Assembly: GCF_001886695.1 (NCBI RefSeq)
Contig: NZ_CP018097.1
Span: forward strand, 558,001 to 622,000
From: Aurantiacibacter gangjinensis
GTDB taxonomy: Bacteria; Pseudomonadota; Alphaproteobacteria; Sphingomonadales; Sphingomonadaceae
DNA: 64,000 bases
Direction of reading: 5' to 3'
Positions 1 through 10,701 of this stretch are shown here, in pieces. The position numbers and the translations under genes are program-made. Each line of letters opens with the position of its first letter. The first letter of the stretch is position 1. The notes beneath the pieces are model-generated. The model did no database searches and was not told the DNA's origin. It saw nothing but the letters and a program-made list of their open reading frames with translations.

Positions 1-544
1 GGTGGTCGGCGTCGCGGTGTGGGGCAGTGTCGGTTTCACCGTGTTACGGGCGGGCGGCGTGTCGCTATCCGATTATGCCAATCCTGGCGTCGGCTGGCCC
101 GCCTTCTTTGCCTTGTTCGCCCTGTATTTCGGCATGGGCTATCTGCTGCTCGGATCGATTTTCCTCGCGGTCGGATCGCTCGCCAATACGGTGCGCGAGG
201 TGCAGACTGTCTCCATGCCCGCCACCATGTTCCAGATCCTGGTATTCTTTTTCGCCAGCCTCGCTGTAACCGCCAGGGGGGGATGGATCGAATATACAGC
301 CATGGCATTCCCGCTTTCATCGCCCTTTGCCATGGTCGCCCGCGCCGCCACGGATGAGGCCATCTGGCCGCATCTGCTGGCGCTGGCATGGCAGGCTGTA
401 TGGGTGGCGATTTTCATCCGGCTGGGCGCAAGCCTGTTCCGCCGGCGGGTGATGAAATCCGGTCCGCAGGGGGCTCGAAAGGGCAGCTTGATCGGACGGG
501 CCTTCGCGGGAATGTTCAGGACAGGTTCCAGGACGACCCCGTAA
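1..544 (+). CDS. ABC-2 type transporter permease, C-terminal part (truncated by window start)
   Basis: Only the last roughly 180 codons are inside the window; the reading frame is already open at base 2, so the true start lies upstream. The product has at least four hydrophobic segments (about residues 1-15, 30-62, 70-90 and 120-142), then a basic cytoplasmic tail rich in Arg and Lys. The pattern of a long helix pair followed by a conserved 'GSLANTVREVQT' loop is typical of NatB/YhaP-like ABC-2 permeases that work with a separate ATPase in an exporter. The ATPase partner is not visible and should lie to the left. The substrate cannot be inferred. msrB follows 11 bases later on the same strand. 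Confidence 0.7.
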   Translation, partial: VVGVAVWGSVGFTVLRAGGVSLSDYANPGVGWPAFFALFALYFGMGYLLLGSIFLAVGSLANTVREVQTVSMPATMFQILVFFFASLAVTARGGWIEYTAMAFPLSSPFAMVARAATDEAIWPHLLALAWQAVWVAIFIRLGASLFRRRVMKSGPQGARKGSLIGRAFAGMFRTGSRTTP

Positions 545-554
545 GGCATTTGCC

Positions 555-1055
555 ATGAAAACATCGCTGAAAGACCGCCGCGCCGCACTCGCATGGCTGG
601 GGGCCGGAACATCGGCAACCGCGCTCGCCGCCTGCGGCAGCAGCAAAGAGGTGCGCGCGCGCGACTATCGCATTTCCTATTCCGAAGCCGAATGGCGTCG
701 CCGCCTCTCGCGTGAGGAATATCGCGTGCTGCGCGAAGCCGGCACGGAGCGCCCCTTCTCCTCGCCGCTCGACAATGAAAGCCGCCGCGGCACGTTCGTC
801 TGCGCAGGATGCGGCAACCGGCTCTATTCCAGCGCGCACAAGTTCGACAGCGGCACGGGCTGGCCAAGTTTCTGGCAGCCGGTCGATAGCGGCGCGGTCG
901 GCTATTCGACCGATTACAATCTCGGCTATGCTCGCCGAGAAGTGCACTGCGCCGATTGCGGCGGACATCTGGGCCATGTGTTCAACGATGGCCCGCGCCC
1001 GACCGGGGAGCGGCACTGCATCAATGGCGTGGCAATGGATTTCCGGCCCGGCTGA
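555..1055 (+). CDS. msrB: Peptide methionine-(R)-S-oxide reductase, exported form
   Basis: The product reduces the R epimer of protein-bound methionine sulfoxide. Two CxxC pairs (C83/C86 and C132/C135) are placed as the structural zinc site of MsrB, and C155 in the RHCIN context is the catalytic cysteine. The GTGWPSFW signature lies at residues 100-107. The N-terminus has an RR pair, a short hydrophobic stretch and an LAAC lipobox ending at C27. This suggests export, possibly by Tat, and lipid anchoring, so the enzyme would repair envelope proteins. An exported MsrA is encoded separately at 17,146. Length (166 aa) fits MsrB plus a signal sequence. Confidence 0.93.
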   Translation: MKTSLKDRRAALAWLGAGTSATALAACGSSKEVRARDYRISYSEAEWRRRLSREEYRVLREAGTERPFSSPLDNESRRGTFVCAGCGNRLYSSAHKFDSGTGWPSFWQPVDSGAVGYSTDYNLGYARREVHCADCGGHLGHVFNDGPRPTGERHCINGVAMDFRPG

Positions 1056-1064
1056 TTCCGTGCG

Positions 1065-2807
1065 TTATCGCACACGGTAGACGCGTAGCGATCCCGCGCT
1101 GAAAGTCTCGTCCAGCTCCAGCCATTCTGGCGGGGTATCGGACAATAGAACGTTGGCGAAATTGCCGTCCGCCGCCGTGCGATAGAGCGCGATATCGGCC
1201 GCCGATCCGCAGGCGATCACGTAGTCCGCTCCGTAGCTTTGCACGACGGTCTGGGCCTCGGCAGGCGGTCCCGTAAACGCCAAAAGCACGTCGCGCATCG
1301 GACCCTGATTGCGATGATAGCTGGCGGCGATGATCGTGTGGTTCGTTAATCCAAGGATTTCAGGTCCGGCGTCGAGCGGCACCAGCACCAGTCCCGGCTC
1401 CAGCGAGACGAGGCGACTGTAATCGCATTCCCCGCGCTCGATGAGCGCGAGGACATCGGGCCGCATCGTGGCTGCGGGGAAGCGTGAGTCCAATGGCTTG
1501 GCCAGCGCGCTCGCCGCCATGGGCGTGGCGAGGCCGAACACGGCGAGCGTGGCGAGAATACGCGGCACGGCCGACGCCAGCGCCCGCGCTCTGGGCAGGT
1601 AATGCGCCAGCAGGATCGCCGCAGCAGGGATGGCGAGAAGCTGCGCGATCACGCCGGCGCGCATTAGCAGGAGCGAATAGGCACCCGCTGCCAGCGCGAT
1701 GAGGAAGTAAAGCCGCCATTGGATCGCGCGCTCAGCGCCCAGCCATGTGTCGCGCGTGGTCCACGCTGCCGCCAACACGATAAGGATCGTCCACAGCGTC
1801 ATCAGCATGACCGAGACCGGCTGCCGCCAGGCGGGCAGACCTTCGGTGATGTAGCCATGCCAGTAAGTCTGCAGCACCGGATCGAGCTGCTGCATCGGGT
1901 TGGCGAGGCACGGGCCGAGCGTAAGCCATGCCGCAGGAAGCGCGAAGGCGGGCACCAGCAACAGCGCGAGGAACCGTTTCGCAGGTGTGGCTTGGCCCGG
2001 GATCAGCGGGACAAGAGCGGCGGCTACGGTCGCTGCCACGAAGGCCGTGACGTGGCCGGGCAACAATTCGTCGCAATAGAGCGGCGCTAACATGGATGGC
2101 CCGCGCGTTGCAAAGCCAAGCGCGGAACTGCCGAAAGCCAGAGCGGCGAGGAATGGCGCGAGCAGCCGCTCACCCGTCCATGCATAGCGCAGGCCGTACA
2201 GCCCGGCGATGACCGCTATCAGAGGCAGGCCCTCAAGCGAGATTAGCACCCAAGCCGCGGCGCATACGCCTGCCACAGCTGCGGCCCGTTGCGAGCGCGA
2301 GAGTAGAAGCGCCGCGCATATGAGACCGAGCACGGCTTGCGGGGTGTGATGGTCGATCCGCATGGGCGCGAAACTGGCGGGCAGCAAAGGCATCAGCGGA
2401 AAGATCACGAGGCCGAATGCGATAGCGAGATCGGAGAGGCCCAACCGCAGCATGATAGCGCGCAGGGCGAACAGGGCAGGCAGCAGCCAGAGCAGGGGCA
2501 CGAGCGCCATTGCAATGGTCTCGCCAAACACCAGCGCGAGCGCTGCAATCGGCAGGTCCACCAGCCGCGACCAGTGCATGGAGAATCCCTCGGGCGGGCT
2601 CATACGGTATTGGGTGACGTCCTGGAACGCTTGTCCGTCCAGCCAGCTGCGCACTTGTAGCAGGCGGGTCCAGTCATCGGGGCCGACAGGCTCCCAGCCG
2701 ATCACCGCTTGAACGAGAAGGCGCAGCACGCACCATGCCAGCCCCACTGCCAGAATTGCCTGCGGCGTGCGCACGAATACGCGCCAATCGAACCCCCGAT
2801 ATCCCAT
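1065..2807 (-). CDS. Polytopic membrane protein, probable GT-C-type glycosyltransferase
   Basis: This 580-residue protein has about a dozen predicted membrane segments. The first external loop, after helix 1, carries an acidic 'GPDDW' motif and a 'QYRMSPPEGF' stretch. That layout resembles GT-C enzymes, which use polyprenyl-phosphate sugars and place acidic catalytic residues in the first extracytoplasmic loop. A non-membrane tail of about 130 residues follows the last helix. The gene sits 12 bases downstream of a GtrA gene and two genes downstream of a UGM-like flavoprotein gene, which supports a role in transferring a sugar to an envelope acceptor. No specific family name can be given from sequence alone. 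Confidence 0.55.
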   Translation of the reverse strand: MGYRGFDWRVFVRTPQAILAVGLAWCVLRLLVQAVIGWEPVGPDDWTRLLQVRSWLDGQAFQDVTQYRMSPPEGFSMHWSRLVDLPIAALALVFGETIAMALVPLLWLLPALFALRAIMLRLGLSDLAIAFGLVIFPLMPLLPASFAPMRIDHHTPQAVLGLICAALLLSRSQRAAAVAGVCAAAWVLISLEGLPLIAVIAGLYGLRYAWTGERLLAPFLAALAFGSSALGFATRGPSMLAPLYCDELLPGHVTAFVAATVAAALVPLIPGQATPAKRFLALLLVPAFALPAAWLTLGPCLANPMQQLDPVLQTYWHGYITEGLPAWRQPVSVMLMTLWTILIVLAAAWTTRDTWLGAERAIQWRLYFLIALAAGAYSLLLMRAGVIAQLLAIPAAAILLAHYLPRARALASAVPRILATLAVFGLATPMAASALAKPLDSRFPAATMRPDVLALIERGECDYSRLVSLEPGLVLVPLDAGPEILGLTNHTIIAASYHRNQGPMRDVLLAFTGPPAEAQTVVQSYGADYVIACGSAADIALYRTAADGNFANVLLSDTPPEWLELDETFSAGSLRVYRVR

Positions 2808-2819
2808 CGGGCGGTACTG

Positions 2820-3221
2820 CTAACGGAAAACGACACGGCTGCGAAGAAGCCATGTGGCGGTGAAGCTGACCGCAATCGCCACCAATTTGGCAAGGCGCGG
2901 GTCGAAGCCGCTGGCATCGCCCGCCCACACGATGGCGGTCGTTAGCCCAAGGCCGACCAGAGCGGAGACCACGAACAGCGCCTTTTGCCGCGTGCGCTGC
3001 GCGCCGCGCTCTGCCACATTGCCGATGAAAACCGCGCGGCTGCTCATCAGCCAATGCGCCACGATGCCGAGGCAATAGCCCACCGCCGAGGCGCCCGCGG
3101 CCCACATGCCCAGGGAGAGCAGCGCGAGAAAAGTGCCGACATCCACCGCCAGCGCGCCAACGCTCGCCAGCAGGTACCGCACGAGGCGGATATCGCCCAG
3201 CCGGGAGATCAGCGCAGTCAC
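2820..3221 (-). CDS. GtrA family membrane protein
   Basis: A 133-residue protein with four hydrophobic helices, the typical GtrA size and layout. It begins with a short basic segment before 'VRYLLASVGALAVDVGTF', close to the usual GtrA N-terminus. GtrA-like proteins are thought to help move polyprenyl-linked sugars across the inner membrane. It lies 3 bases after the flavoprotein gene and just before the GT-C-like gene, so the three probably form one transcription unit for an envelope glycan. Confidence 0.85.
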   Translation of the reverse strand: MTALISRLGDIRLVRYLLASVGALAVDVGTFLALLSLGMWAAGASAVGYCLGIVAHWLMSSRAVFIGNVAERGAQRTRQKALFVVSALVGLGLTTAIVWAGDASGFDPRLAKLVAIAVSFTATWLLRSRVVFR

Positions 3222-3224
3222 GCC

Positions 3225-4829
3225 TTATGCCGCTTTCTTGCCGTCAGCCGAAACACGTTCCGGCACATCGCGCATGGAATTGAGCGCCGCAGCCTGATCG
3301 GCGGACACGGTCTTGCGGCCTTCCGGCAGCGCCTTTTCAGCACCCTCGTCGCCCGCTTCGTGATATTCGGCATCTTCGTTGACGCACCACGTGTCGTAAA
3401 CGCGCTCTCCGGCGATGATGTTCTCCACCGTCAGCATGGCGGTCATCATCGCATGGTCCTGATTGTTGTAACGGTGCATGCCATTGCGGCCCACTAGGTG
3501 CAGGGTGGGATGTTTCGCTTCCACCTCCGCGCGCATGGCGTCGACATTGGCGGCATAATCCTCGTCATAGACGGGATAGGCTTTCTCCTGTCGCACCACA
3601 GCGCCGCCGATCACCTTGTCGGGCGAGACAAGCCCGAGAATGTCCATTTCCTTCTTAGCCAGCTCGACCAGGTCGTCATCGTCCATCGACCACAGGCCGT
3701 CCCCTTCGAAACAGAAATATTCGAGGCCGACGCAAGCGACATCCTCATCCGGCACCATTTCGGGCGACCAGCTGCGGAAGTTCTGCACGCGGCCGACCTT
3801 CACCTTGCTGTCGTGAATGTAGATCCAGTTGTCGGGGAACAGGTCTTCCGACTTGATCATCAGGGCGACGGTCAGGAAGTCGCGATATTTGAGATTGCTC
3901 GCTTCCAGCGTCGTCTCGGGCAGCGGATGCAGGCGCGCGGCCAGCTGGCGCATCGGCGCGCTGCTGATCGCGTCCTTGGCGGTGATGACGACATCGCCGT
4001 CCTCGCCGTTGGCCGTCATGCGCCAGCCGCCATTGCCGTCGGCTGCCAGCTGTTTGAGTTCGGCGCCCATGATGAGCTGCCCCTTGCCCGTCGCGACCAT
4101 CTTGTCGCGCGCAGCTTCCCACATCATGCCTGGGCCAAGGCGCGGATAGCGGAAGGTTTCCAGCAGGGTCTTGGCCTGCTTGCCACTGCCGTCGTTCAGT
4201 CTGTTGAGGCCAAGCGAACGCTTCAGCCCGTCCACCACCGCGCTCCAGAGCGAAAGGCCCTTGATGCGCTGGGCGGCCCAATCCGCGCTCATCTCGTTGC
4301 AGGGCATGCCCCACACCTTCTCGGTATAGGTCTTGAAAAAGATCGAATAGAGTTTCTTGCCGAACTGGTTGCTGGTCCAGTCCTCGAAGCTTTTGACCTC
4401 GCGATTGGGAAACACCTTCGCCTTGCCATAACTCAGCATGCACATGGCGCTGCGCCACAGGCCCAGGTTACGCAGCGCCTCGAATGCGCGCAGCGGATAG
4501 CTGTAGAACTTGCCCTCGTAATAGATGCGGCTCATCCGCGGGCGCTGGATGAAATCGTCGGGCAGGATCTCGTTCCACAGGTCCACTACTTGTTGGCTCT
4601 TCGAGAAGAAGCGGTGCCCGCCAATGTCGAAGCGATAGCCTTCATGCTCGACCGTGCGGCTGATGCCACCGACATAGGTTTCGTCTTTCTCGATCACGGC
4701 GACGGTCTTGCCTGCCTTGGTCAGCAGGTAAGCGGCCGTCAGGCCCGCCGGGCCCGCCCCGATAACGGCGACATCGACAGCGATTTCCCCAGTCGTTTTG
4801 CTGGCGCTGCGATCGGTCTTTTCAAGCAT
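3225..4829 (-). CDS. FAD-dependent oxidoreductase, UDP-galactopyranose mutase / protoporphyrinogen-oxidase-like
   Basis: 534 residues. An N-terminal Rossmann fold carries GAGPAG at residues 24-29 followed by 'GGISRTVEHEGYRFDIGGHRFFSK', a signature of the amine-oxidase/UGM-like flavoproteins found in glycan clusters. The YNNQDHAMMTAMLTVEN stretch near the C-terminus is the usual second FAD contact. UGM-type enzymes isomerise nucleotide sugars, and that fits the GtrA and GT-C-like genes directly downstream. The protein is longer than classical Glf (about 370-390 aa), so another redox reaction on a lipid or sugar is possible. It appears to be the first gene of the unit. Confidence 0.75.
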   Translation of the reverse strand: MLEKTDRSASKTTGEIAVDVAVIGAGPAGLTAAYLLTKAGKTVAVIEKDETYVGGISRTVEHEGYRFDIGGHRFFSKSQQVVDLWNEILPDDFIQRPRMSRIYYEGKFYSYPLRAFEALRNLGLWRSAMCMLSYGKAKVFPNREVKSFEDWTSNQFGKKLYSIFFKTYTEKVWGMPCNEMSADWAAQRIKGLSLWSAVVDGLKRSLGLNRLNDGSGKQAKTLLETFRYPRLGPGMMWEAARDKMVATGKGQLIMGAELKQLAADGNGGWRMTANGEDGDVVITAKDAISSAPMRQLAARLHPLPETTLEASNLKYRDFLTVALMIKSEDLFPDNWIYIHDSKVKVGRVQNFRSWSPEMVPDEDVACVGLEYFCFEGDGLWSMDDDDLVELAKKEMDILGLVSPDKVIGGAVVRQEKAYPVYDEDYAANVDAMRAEVEAKHPTLHLVGRNGMHRYNNQDHAMMTAMLTVENIIAGERVYDTWCVNEDAEYHEAGDEGAEKALPEGRKTVSADQAAALNSMRDVPERVSADGKKAA

Positions 4830-4906
4830 GAATGCCCCCGGATTTCGTGTCCTGACCGGGAGTGAAGGAAAATGGTTAGGGGATGGTTAATCCGCCCTGC
4901 GCGGCA

Positions 4907-5524
4907 TCAGTTGTTGCGCTGCAGCCAGCGCGCGATGCGAGCCAGTTCGCCGAACTGCATAGTGTTCTCGAACACCAGGCCGACCTGCCGGCCATCGCGC
5001 CAGCGGACCTTGGCCTGCGCATCGTGCATGCGGCCGATGCGCATCATCACCTGCTGGTCGATCGCATAATGGGTGTTGCAGGTGATGCTCGCGCCCTGCT
5101 GCGAGATATTGGTGATGGTGACATCGTCGATGTGCTCGCAGCGGTGCACTTCCGCCGCTGCCGACAGGTTCAGGCGGATCGGCCGTTTCGAAAAATCGCT
5201 CGGGCTCTGGATGATGCGCGCGACATCGGCAGGCGAGGCAAACTGGAAGCCGGCGCGATCCTCAGCCTGCCACACGACGGTGGCGCGGTGGCGGTCGCCA
5301 TTCTGCAATTCCACCAGCATTTCGCGCCCTTGCGGCACCTCGTGAAAAATGCGCGCGCTCATGCCGCCTTCGGACGCGTCGCGGATTACGCAAAGAAACT
5401 CGCCTTGCGCGGTGATGAGCTTGGCTGCGCGGATCAGCAAAGTGAAACGCTGCGCGCCGCGTGCGTCGCCGGCCCGGCCTTGATGGGCAAGGCCCGTTTC
5501 CTCCTGCCGCAATGCGTCTTGCAT
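4907..5524 (-). CDS. PilZ domain protein with two PilZ-like domains
   Basis: The first domain has an arginine-rich start and a DASEGG motif matching the (D/N)xSxxG c-di-GMP site. The second repeats the arrangement with 'RPIRLNLS' and NISQQG. PilZ domains bind cyclic di-GMP and control motility or exopolysaccharide; the GGDEF-EAL gene at 27,963 could supply the ligand. I place the start at the ATG at 5,524 because a purine-rich gagcaaggga stretch precedes it; the frame stays open about 90 bases further upstream. About 205 residues, no signal peptide, so a cytoplasmic protein. Confidence 0.82.
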   Translation of the reverse strand: MQDALRQEETGLAHQGRAGDARGAQRFTLLIRAAKLITAQGEFLCVIRDASEGGMSARIFHEVPQGREMLVELQNGDRHRATVVWQAEDRAGFQFASPADVARIIQSPSDFSKRPIRLNLSAAAEVHRCEHIDDVTITNISQQGASITCNTHYAIDQQVMMRIGRMHDAQAKVRWRDGRQVGLVFENTMQFGELARIARWLQRNN

Positions 5525-5734
5525 AATGTTCCCTTGCTCCTCGCGGCCCGGCACAAAGACACCGCTGCCATTCCTCGCGAAAGGCTTACGCCAGCCAGCG
5601 TTATGGAGTGCCAAGCCGTGGCTAGGGAGTTCTACGCAAGGGGATGGGAAGGGATACGGTGCGCGCTAGCCTTCGCTTTCGCTCGGAGCGTTTCGGCCGA
5701 AGCCGTCCCCCGGACGCCTTCGAGTCTGAAACGC

Positions 5735-5821
5735 TGGTGCGGGCGGCGGGACTCGAACCCGCACGTCACAAGGGACAGGGGATTTTAAGTCCCCGGCGTC
5801 TACCGATTCCGCCACGCCCGC
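5735..5821 (-). tRNA. tRNA-Leu (anticodon UAA)
   Basis: Reading the minus strand, the acceptor arms GCGGGCG (5,821-5,815) and CGCCCGC (5,745-5,739) pair perfectly. The anticodon loop CTTAAAA is closed by GGGGA/TCCCC and gives anticodon TAA. A long variable arm, as expected for a class II leucine tRNA, and a GGTTCGAGTCC T-arm follow. The CCA end is encoded at 5,737-5,735. All arms are intact, so the gene looks functional. Confidence 0.95.
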
Positions 5822-5876
5822 GCAGCGTCGCAGGTGCCTAACGCCGCTTCCCGGCACTTGCCAGCATCTTGTCCTG

Positions 5877-6308
5877 TCAGGATGGTGTGATCGTGAAGCC
5901 AGCGACGGCACGCTCTTCCACATGGCCGGGATGGTACATATCCATCACCACCGTCTTGGGATCGGCGTCCGGGCATCGCACCTCGTAACCGTCCACGATA
6001 TTCCCGTATGGTCCAAAACCAAAGCTGCCGATACGTTGATAGGCAGGCGTGCTGCCATCCGCACAGCGGAGGCGCGAAAGATAAGCGCGCTGCCCGGAAG
6101 GTTGTGCCGTACGAACCGGGTTCTCTGCCGATCCCAAGGGATGCGCCTCCGCTTCTTCCACGGCGGCTTCAAGCTGCGCACCGTCTGTCTGTGAAAGCCC
6201 CATCAACTGCCGATCAACCGAGGCTCCCAGCCCAGTCTGCCCTTCTTGCGATGTTGCACAAGCTGTTAGTCCGACCAGCAGCGTGGCGGCGAGTATCAAG
6301 CGGCGCAT
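5877..6308 (-). CDS. Hypothetical lipoprotein
   Basis: 143 residues with a clear lipoprotein signal: basic MRR, a hydrophobic core and an LTAC lipobox. The mature part has two cysteines and a 'GSFGFGPYGNIVDGYEVRC' region without a family I recognise. It is probably anchored in the periplasm or outer membrane. It stands alone between the tRNA and ihfB. Function unknown. Confidence 0.75.
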   Translation of the reverse strand: MRRLILAATLLVGLTACATSQEGQTGLGASVDRQLMGLSQTDGAQLEAAVEEAEAHPLGSAENPVRTAQPSGQRAYLSRLRCADGSTPAYQRIGSFGFGPYGNIVDGYEVRCPDADPKTVVMDMYHPGHVEERAVAGFTITPS

Positions 6309-6403
6309 TTATATCCTCCCCCTGTTCCTGACACGAATGGGATGGTCGCCAAGCGTCTGTCTGGCAAGGGTTTTCGCGCGTCTCCGTCAGCCGAGTACGA
6401 AAA

Positions 6404-6431
6404 GGGCGCGCAGCCATTGCGGCGCGCGCCC
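6404..6431 (-). terminator. Rho-independent terminator of ihfB
   Basis: On the minus strand GGGCGCGC (6,431-6,424) pairs with GCGCGCCC (6,411-6,404) around a 12-base loop and is followed by TTTTC. It lies 28 bases past the ihfB stop codon. Confidence 0.75.
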
Positions 6432-6459
6432 TTCGTCCCCTCCAAAGATGTCCTGCGGA

Positions 6460-6741
6460 TTAGTCCGAATTTAGCCGGTCGCGCATTTCCTTGCCCGGCT
6501 TGAAATAGGGTACGCGCTTTGCAGGCACATTTACCGCTTCGCCCGTGCGCGGATTGCGGCCAACGCGCGCATCTCTCTCCCGGGTCGAGAACGTACCGAA
6601 ACCACGGAGTTCCACCCTGCCGCCTTCGGCCAGGCGCTGTGTAATTTCGTCGAAGAAAATGTCGACCACCTGCTCGATATCTTCGGCCCGGAGGTCGGGA
6701 TTGTCATTCGCGAGGGCCTGCAAAAGCTCTGACCTGATCAT
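6460..6741 (-). CDS. ihfB: Integration host factor subunit beta
   Basis: About 93 residues of the HU/IHF family. The DNA-binding arm signature [22 protein letters not shown] is complete and ends in '[15 protein letters not shown]'. The arm and the MIRSELL start fit IHF-beta better than HU. IHF bends DNA in recombination, replication and transcription; it would pair with IhfA encoded elsewhere. The ATG at 6,741 is preferred because GGGGAAAGAC directly precedes it, although the frame is open eight codons further upstream. Confidence 0.92.
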   Translation of the reverse strand: MIRSELLQALANDNPDLRAEDIEQVVDIFFDEITQRLAEGGRVELRGFGTFSTRERDARVGRNPRTGEAVNVPAKRVPYFKPGKEMRDRLNSD

Positions 6742-6890
6742 GTCTTTCCCCAAGGTGGTCGCCAATTTCCTTTGGCGACGAGGTCTGGAAGGCGCGGACC
6801 CATACGCCTTGTCACACGCGCAAAGTGGCAGAATTGCGCTATTCGCGCAAACCTATTGGCGAAAATTAATTTATGTTTGATTTGACGGGC

Positions 6891-7232
6891 TTACGGAACG
6901 CGGTCGAGCAGGTCGGCCGTTTCAATCCCCAGCCTGTCGATTTTTTCGCGGATGGCGGGCCATTCCTGCTTCACGAAATGCTCGCGTTCCGATGCCAGCA
7001 GCTTCTCCGCCGCACCTTCGCGCACGAACATGCCGACGCCGCGCTGCACGCGGATCAATCCGTCGGCCTGGAATTGCTGGTAAGCCTTCGCCACCGTCAG
7101 GGGATTGGCACCCTGCTCTGCGGCGAACGCCCGCACCGACGGGAGCATCGCCCCTTCTTTATAACGGCCATCGATGATGGCTGCGGCGATCTGCTCGCGC
7201 AGGCGAAGATAGACGGGACGGGTATCGGCCAT
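6891..7232 (-). CDS. GntR family transcriptional regulator, YtrA-like
   Basis: 113 residues: an N-terminal winged helix with 'VYLRLREQIAAAIIDGRYKEGAMLPSVR' and 'NPLTVAKAYQQFQADGL', then a short helical tail of about 40 residues. The short tail is the mark of the YtrA subfamily, whose members usually repress nearby ABC transporter genes. Here it faces away from the POT transporter gene at 7,423; the 190-base gap could hold both promoters. Target and ligand are unknown. Confidence 0.85.
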   Translation of the reverse strand: MADTRPVYLRLREQIAAAIIDGRYKEGAMLPSVRAFAAEQGANPLTVAKAYQQFQADGLIRVQRGVGMFVREGAAEKLLASEREHFVKQEWPAIREKIDRLGIETADLLDRVP

Positions 7233-7422
7233 AAGTGACCCAGTGCCATAATACAGCGGGTCAGGTCAAGGTGGATGGTGGGGAAAGCGAGATGCCTGAA
7301 ATACCGTTTCGGATGCAACTTGGCATCTTCACAGATCGTAAACTCTTGCTAGGGTGCGCGCTTTCACGGGAAGCCCGCGCATAGAACATCAAGGCGCGCG
7401 GGCCTGAAGGGGTCTAAATCAC

Positions 7423-9297
7423 ATGGGTGATCTCAAAGAATTTGCGTTGTGGAACTACGCGGACTGGGCAGCGGCGATTTCCGTCCTCGTCCTTACGGCG
7501 TTCCTTGTCGGCGGTGCCTTGGCAATTACCCGCCCGAAAGAGGAAGTGCTGGGCCACCCCAAGGGCCTCTACATGCTGTTCTTCGCCGAAATGTGGGAGC
7601 GGTTCTCCTATTACGGCATGCGCGCTCTGCTCACCCTTTATCTCGTGAAGCACTGGCTGTTCGACGACAGCTCCTCCAACCTGATCTACGGTGCCTATAC
7701 CAGCCTTGTATACATCACTCCGGTGCTGGGCGGCTGGCTGGCCGACAAATATCTGGGCCAGCGCAAGGCGGTGCTTTTCGGTGCCGTACTGCTGACGGCA
7801 GGCCACTTCTTCATGGCCTTCGAAGGCGACGGGTCGGGCTATGCCAACGACCCGACGGTCAACATCTTCTGGCTGGCACTGGCCCTCATCATCGTCGGCT
7901 CCGGCTTCCTCAAAGCCAATATCTCGGTGATGGTCGGTCAGCTTTACCCGCGTACCGACATCCGCCGCGACAGTGCCTACACCATCTTCTACATGGGCAT
8001 TAACCTCGGGGCCGCCGCAGGCGTGCTGATTGCCGCCTATATCGGTGAGACGGTCAGCTGGGCATGGGGCTTCGGCCTTGCCGGTTTCGGTATGCTGTTG
8101 GGCCTGCTCGTCTTCGTGCTCGGCAAGTCTCTGCTGCGCGGCAATGGCGAGCCGCCCGTGCCCGCCAAACTCAAGGAAAAGGTCGCCGGCATCAATTTCG
8201 AATGGATGCTCTATGCGGTCGGCCTTGTGGGCGTTGCCGTGATCTGGGCGCTGATCCAGTACCAGGAAGCCGTGGGCTGGATCCTGCTCGTCTCGGGCAT
8301 CCTGCTGCTGGGCTATGTGCTGCAGCAGGCGCTGTACAAGCTGCCGGGTGAGGACGGTAAGATGAGCGCGGGGTCGACCAGCACGATCTTCTATGCAGGC
8401 GTTGTCACCTTGCTGGTGACTGCCGGACTGATGATCGCGCAGAACGGAGCCGGTCCGATTTCGAACATCATCGGGATCATCGGCTTGGCGTTGGTTATCG
8501 CAGCGTGTTTCGGGGAAGCGAAGAACCACGACAATTTCGCGCGCGACCGCGTTTTCGCGATGATCTTCGTGATCCTGCTGATGCCGCTTTTCTGGGGCCT
8601 GTTCGAACAGGCAGGCGGTTCGATGAACCTCTACACCGATCGTCACGTCGATCGTGGCGGCATTCCCACCACCTTCTTCCAGTCGATCAACCCGATCTAC
8701 ATCATTATCCTTGCGCCGATCTTCGCTGCCTTGTGGCAGTGGATGGCGCGCAGCGGGTGGGAACCTTCGGCCATCGCCAAGATGGGCCTCGGCATCGTGC
8801 AGATGGGCCTCGCCTTCGTGGTGTTCGTATGGGGCGCACAGCAGTTCAGCGTGACAGGCGAAGCAGGCGCATTGCTGACGCCGGTGCTGTTCCTGTTCCT
8901 GTTCTACCTGCTATCCACCACGGGTGAGCTCTGCCTGTCGCCGGTCGGCCTTTCGGCCATCAACCGCCTTTCCGCACGCCACATGGCCAGCCTCATGATG
9001 GCAGCCTTCTTCTTCGGCACGGCAGGCGGCAACTACGTCGCGGGCTTCATGGGCTCGCTGATGGGCGAAGGCGAAGGCGGCGATATGACGCGCGAGGCTG
9101 CGCTCGAGGTGTACTGGGCCATGGGCCTCGTGGCCGTTGGCGTCGGCATCTTCGTCACCATCGTCAGCCCGCTGGTGAAGCGCCTGATGCATCTCGATGC
9201 CCTGCGCGACGATACAGTCGGCGATGATCTTATGGGCCAGGCCGAAGGGCCGGGCGAAGCACAGGGTGCAGGCATGCACCCCGAAACGAAGGGGTAA
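7423..9297 (+). CDS. Proton-dependent oligopeptide transporter (POT/PTR2 family)
   Basis: 624 residues with about 14 hydrophobic segments. The POT signature ExxERFxYYG (AEMWERFSYYG) lies near residue 52 and carries the proton-coupling glutamates. These proteins import di- and tripeptides with protons across the inner membrane. Two amidohydrolase genes follow, the first only 6 bases downstream and the second overlapping it by 4 bases. That suggests one unit that imports and processes peptide-like compounds. Confidence 0.93.
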   Translation: MGDLKEFALWNYADWAAAISVLVLTAFLVGGALAITRPKEEVLGHPKGLYMLFFAEMWERFSYYGMRALLTLYLVKHWLFDDSSSNLIYGAYTSLVYITPVLGGWLADKYLGQRKAVLFGAVLLTAGHFFMAFEGDGSGYANDPTVNIFWLALALIIVGSGFLKANISVMVGQLYPRTDIRRDSAYTIFYMGINLGAAAGVLIAAYIGETVSWAWGFGLAGFGMLLGLLVFVLGKSLLRGNGEPPVPAKLKEKVAGINFEWMLYAVGLVGVAVIWALIQYQEAVGWILLVSGILLLGYVLQQALYKLPGEDGKMSAGSTSTIFYAGVVTLLVTAGLMIAQNGAGPISNIIGIIGLALVIAACFGEAKNHDNFARDRVFAMIFVILLMPLFWGLFEQAGGSMNLYTDRHVDRGGIPTTFFQSINPIYIIILAPIFAALWQWMARSGWEPSAIAKMGLGIVQMGLAFVVFVWGAQQFSVTGEAGALLTPVLFLFLFYLLSTTGELCLSPVGLSAINRLSARHMASLMMAAFFFGTAGGNYVAGFMGSLMGEGEGGDMTREAALEVYWAMGLVAVGVGIFVTIVSPLVKRLMHLDALRDDTVGDDLMGQAEGPGEAQGAGMHPETKG

Positions 9298-9303
9298 GCG
9301 ATT

Positions 9304-10697
<1,394 letters not shown>

Positions 10698-10701
<4 letters not shown>

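Noticed and set aside
3498-4865. A 455-codon plus-strand frame opposite the UGM-like flavoprotein
   Set aside because: His/Asp/Ala-rich antisense shadow without a ribosome site or motif.
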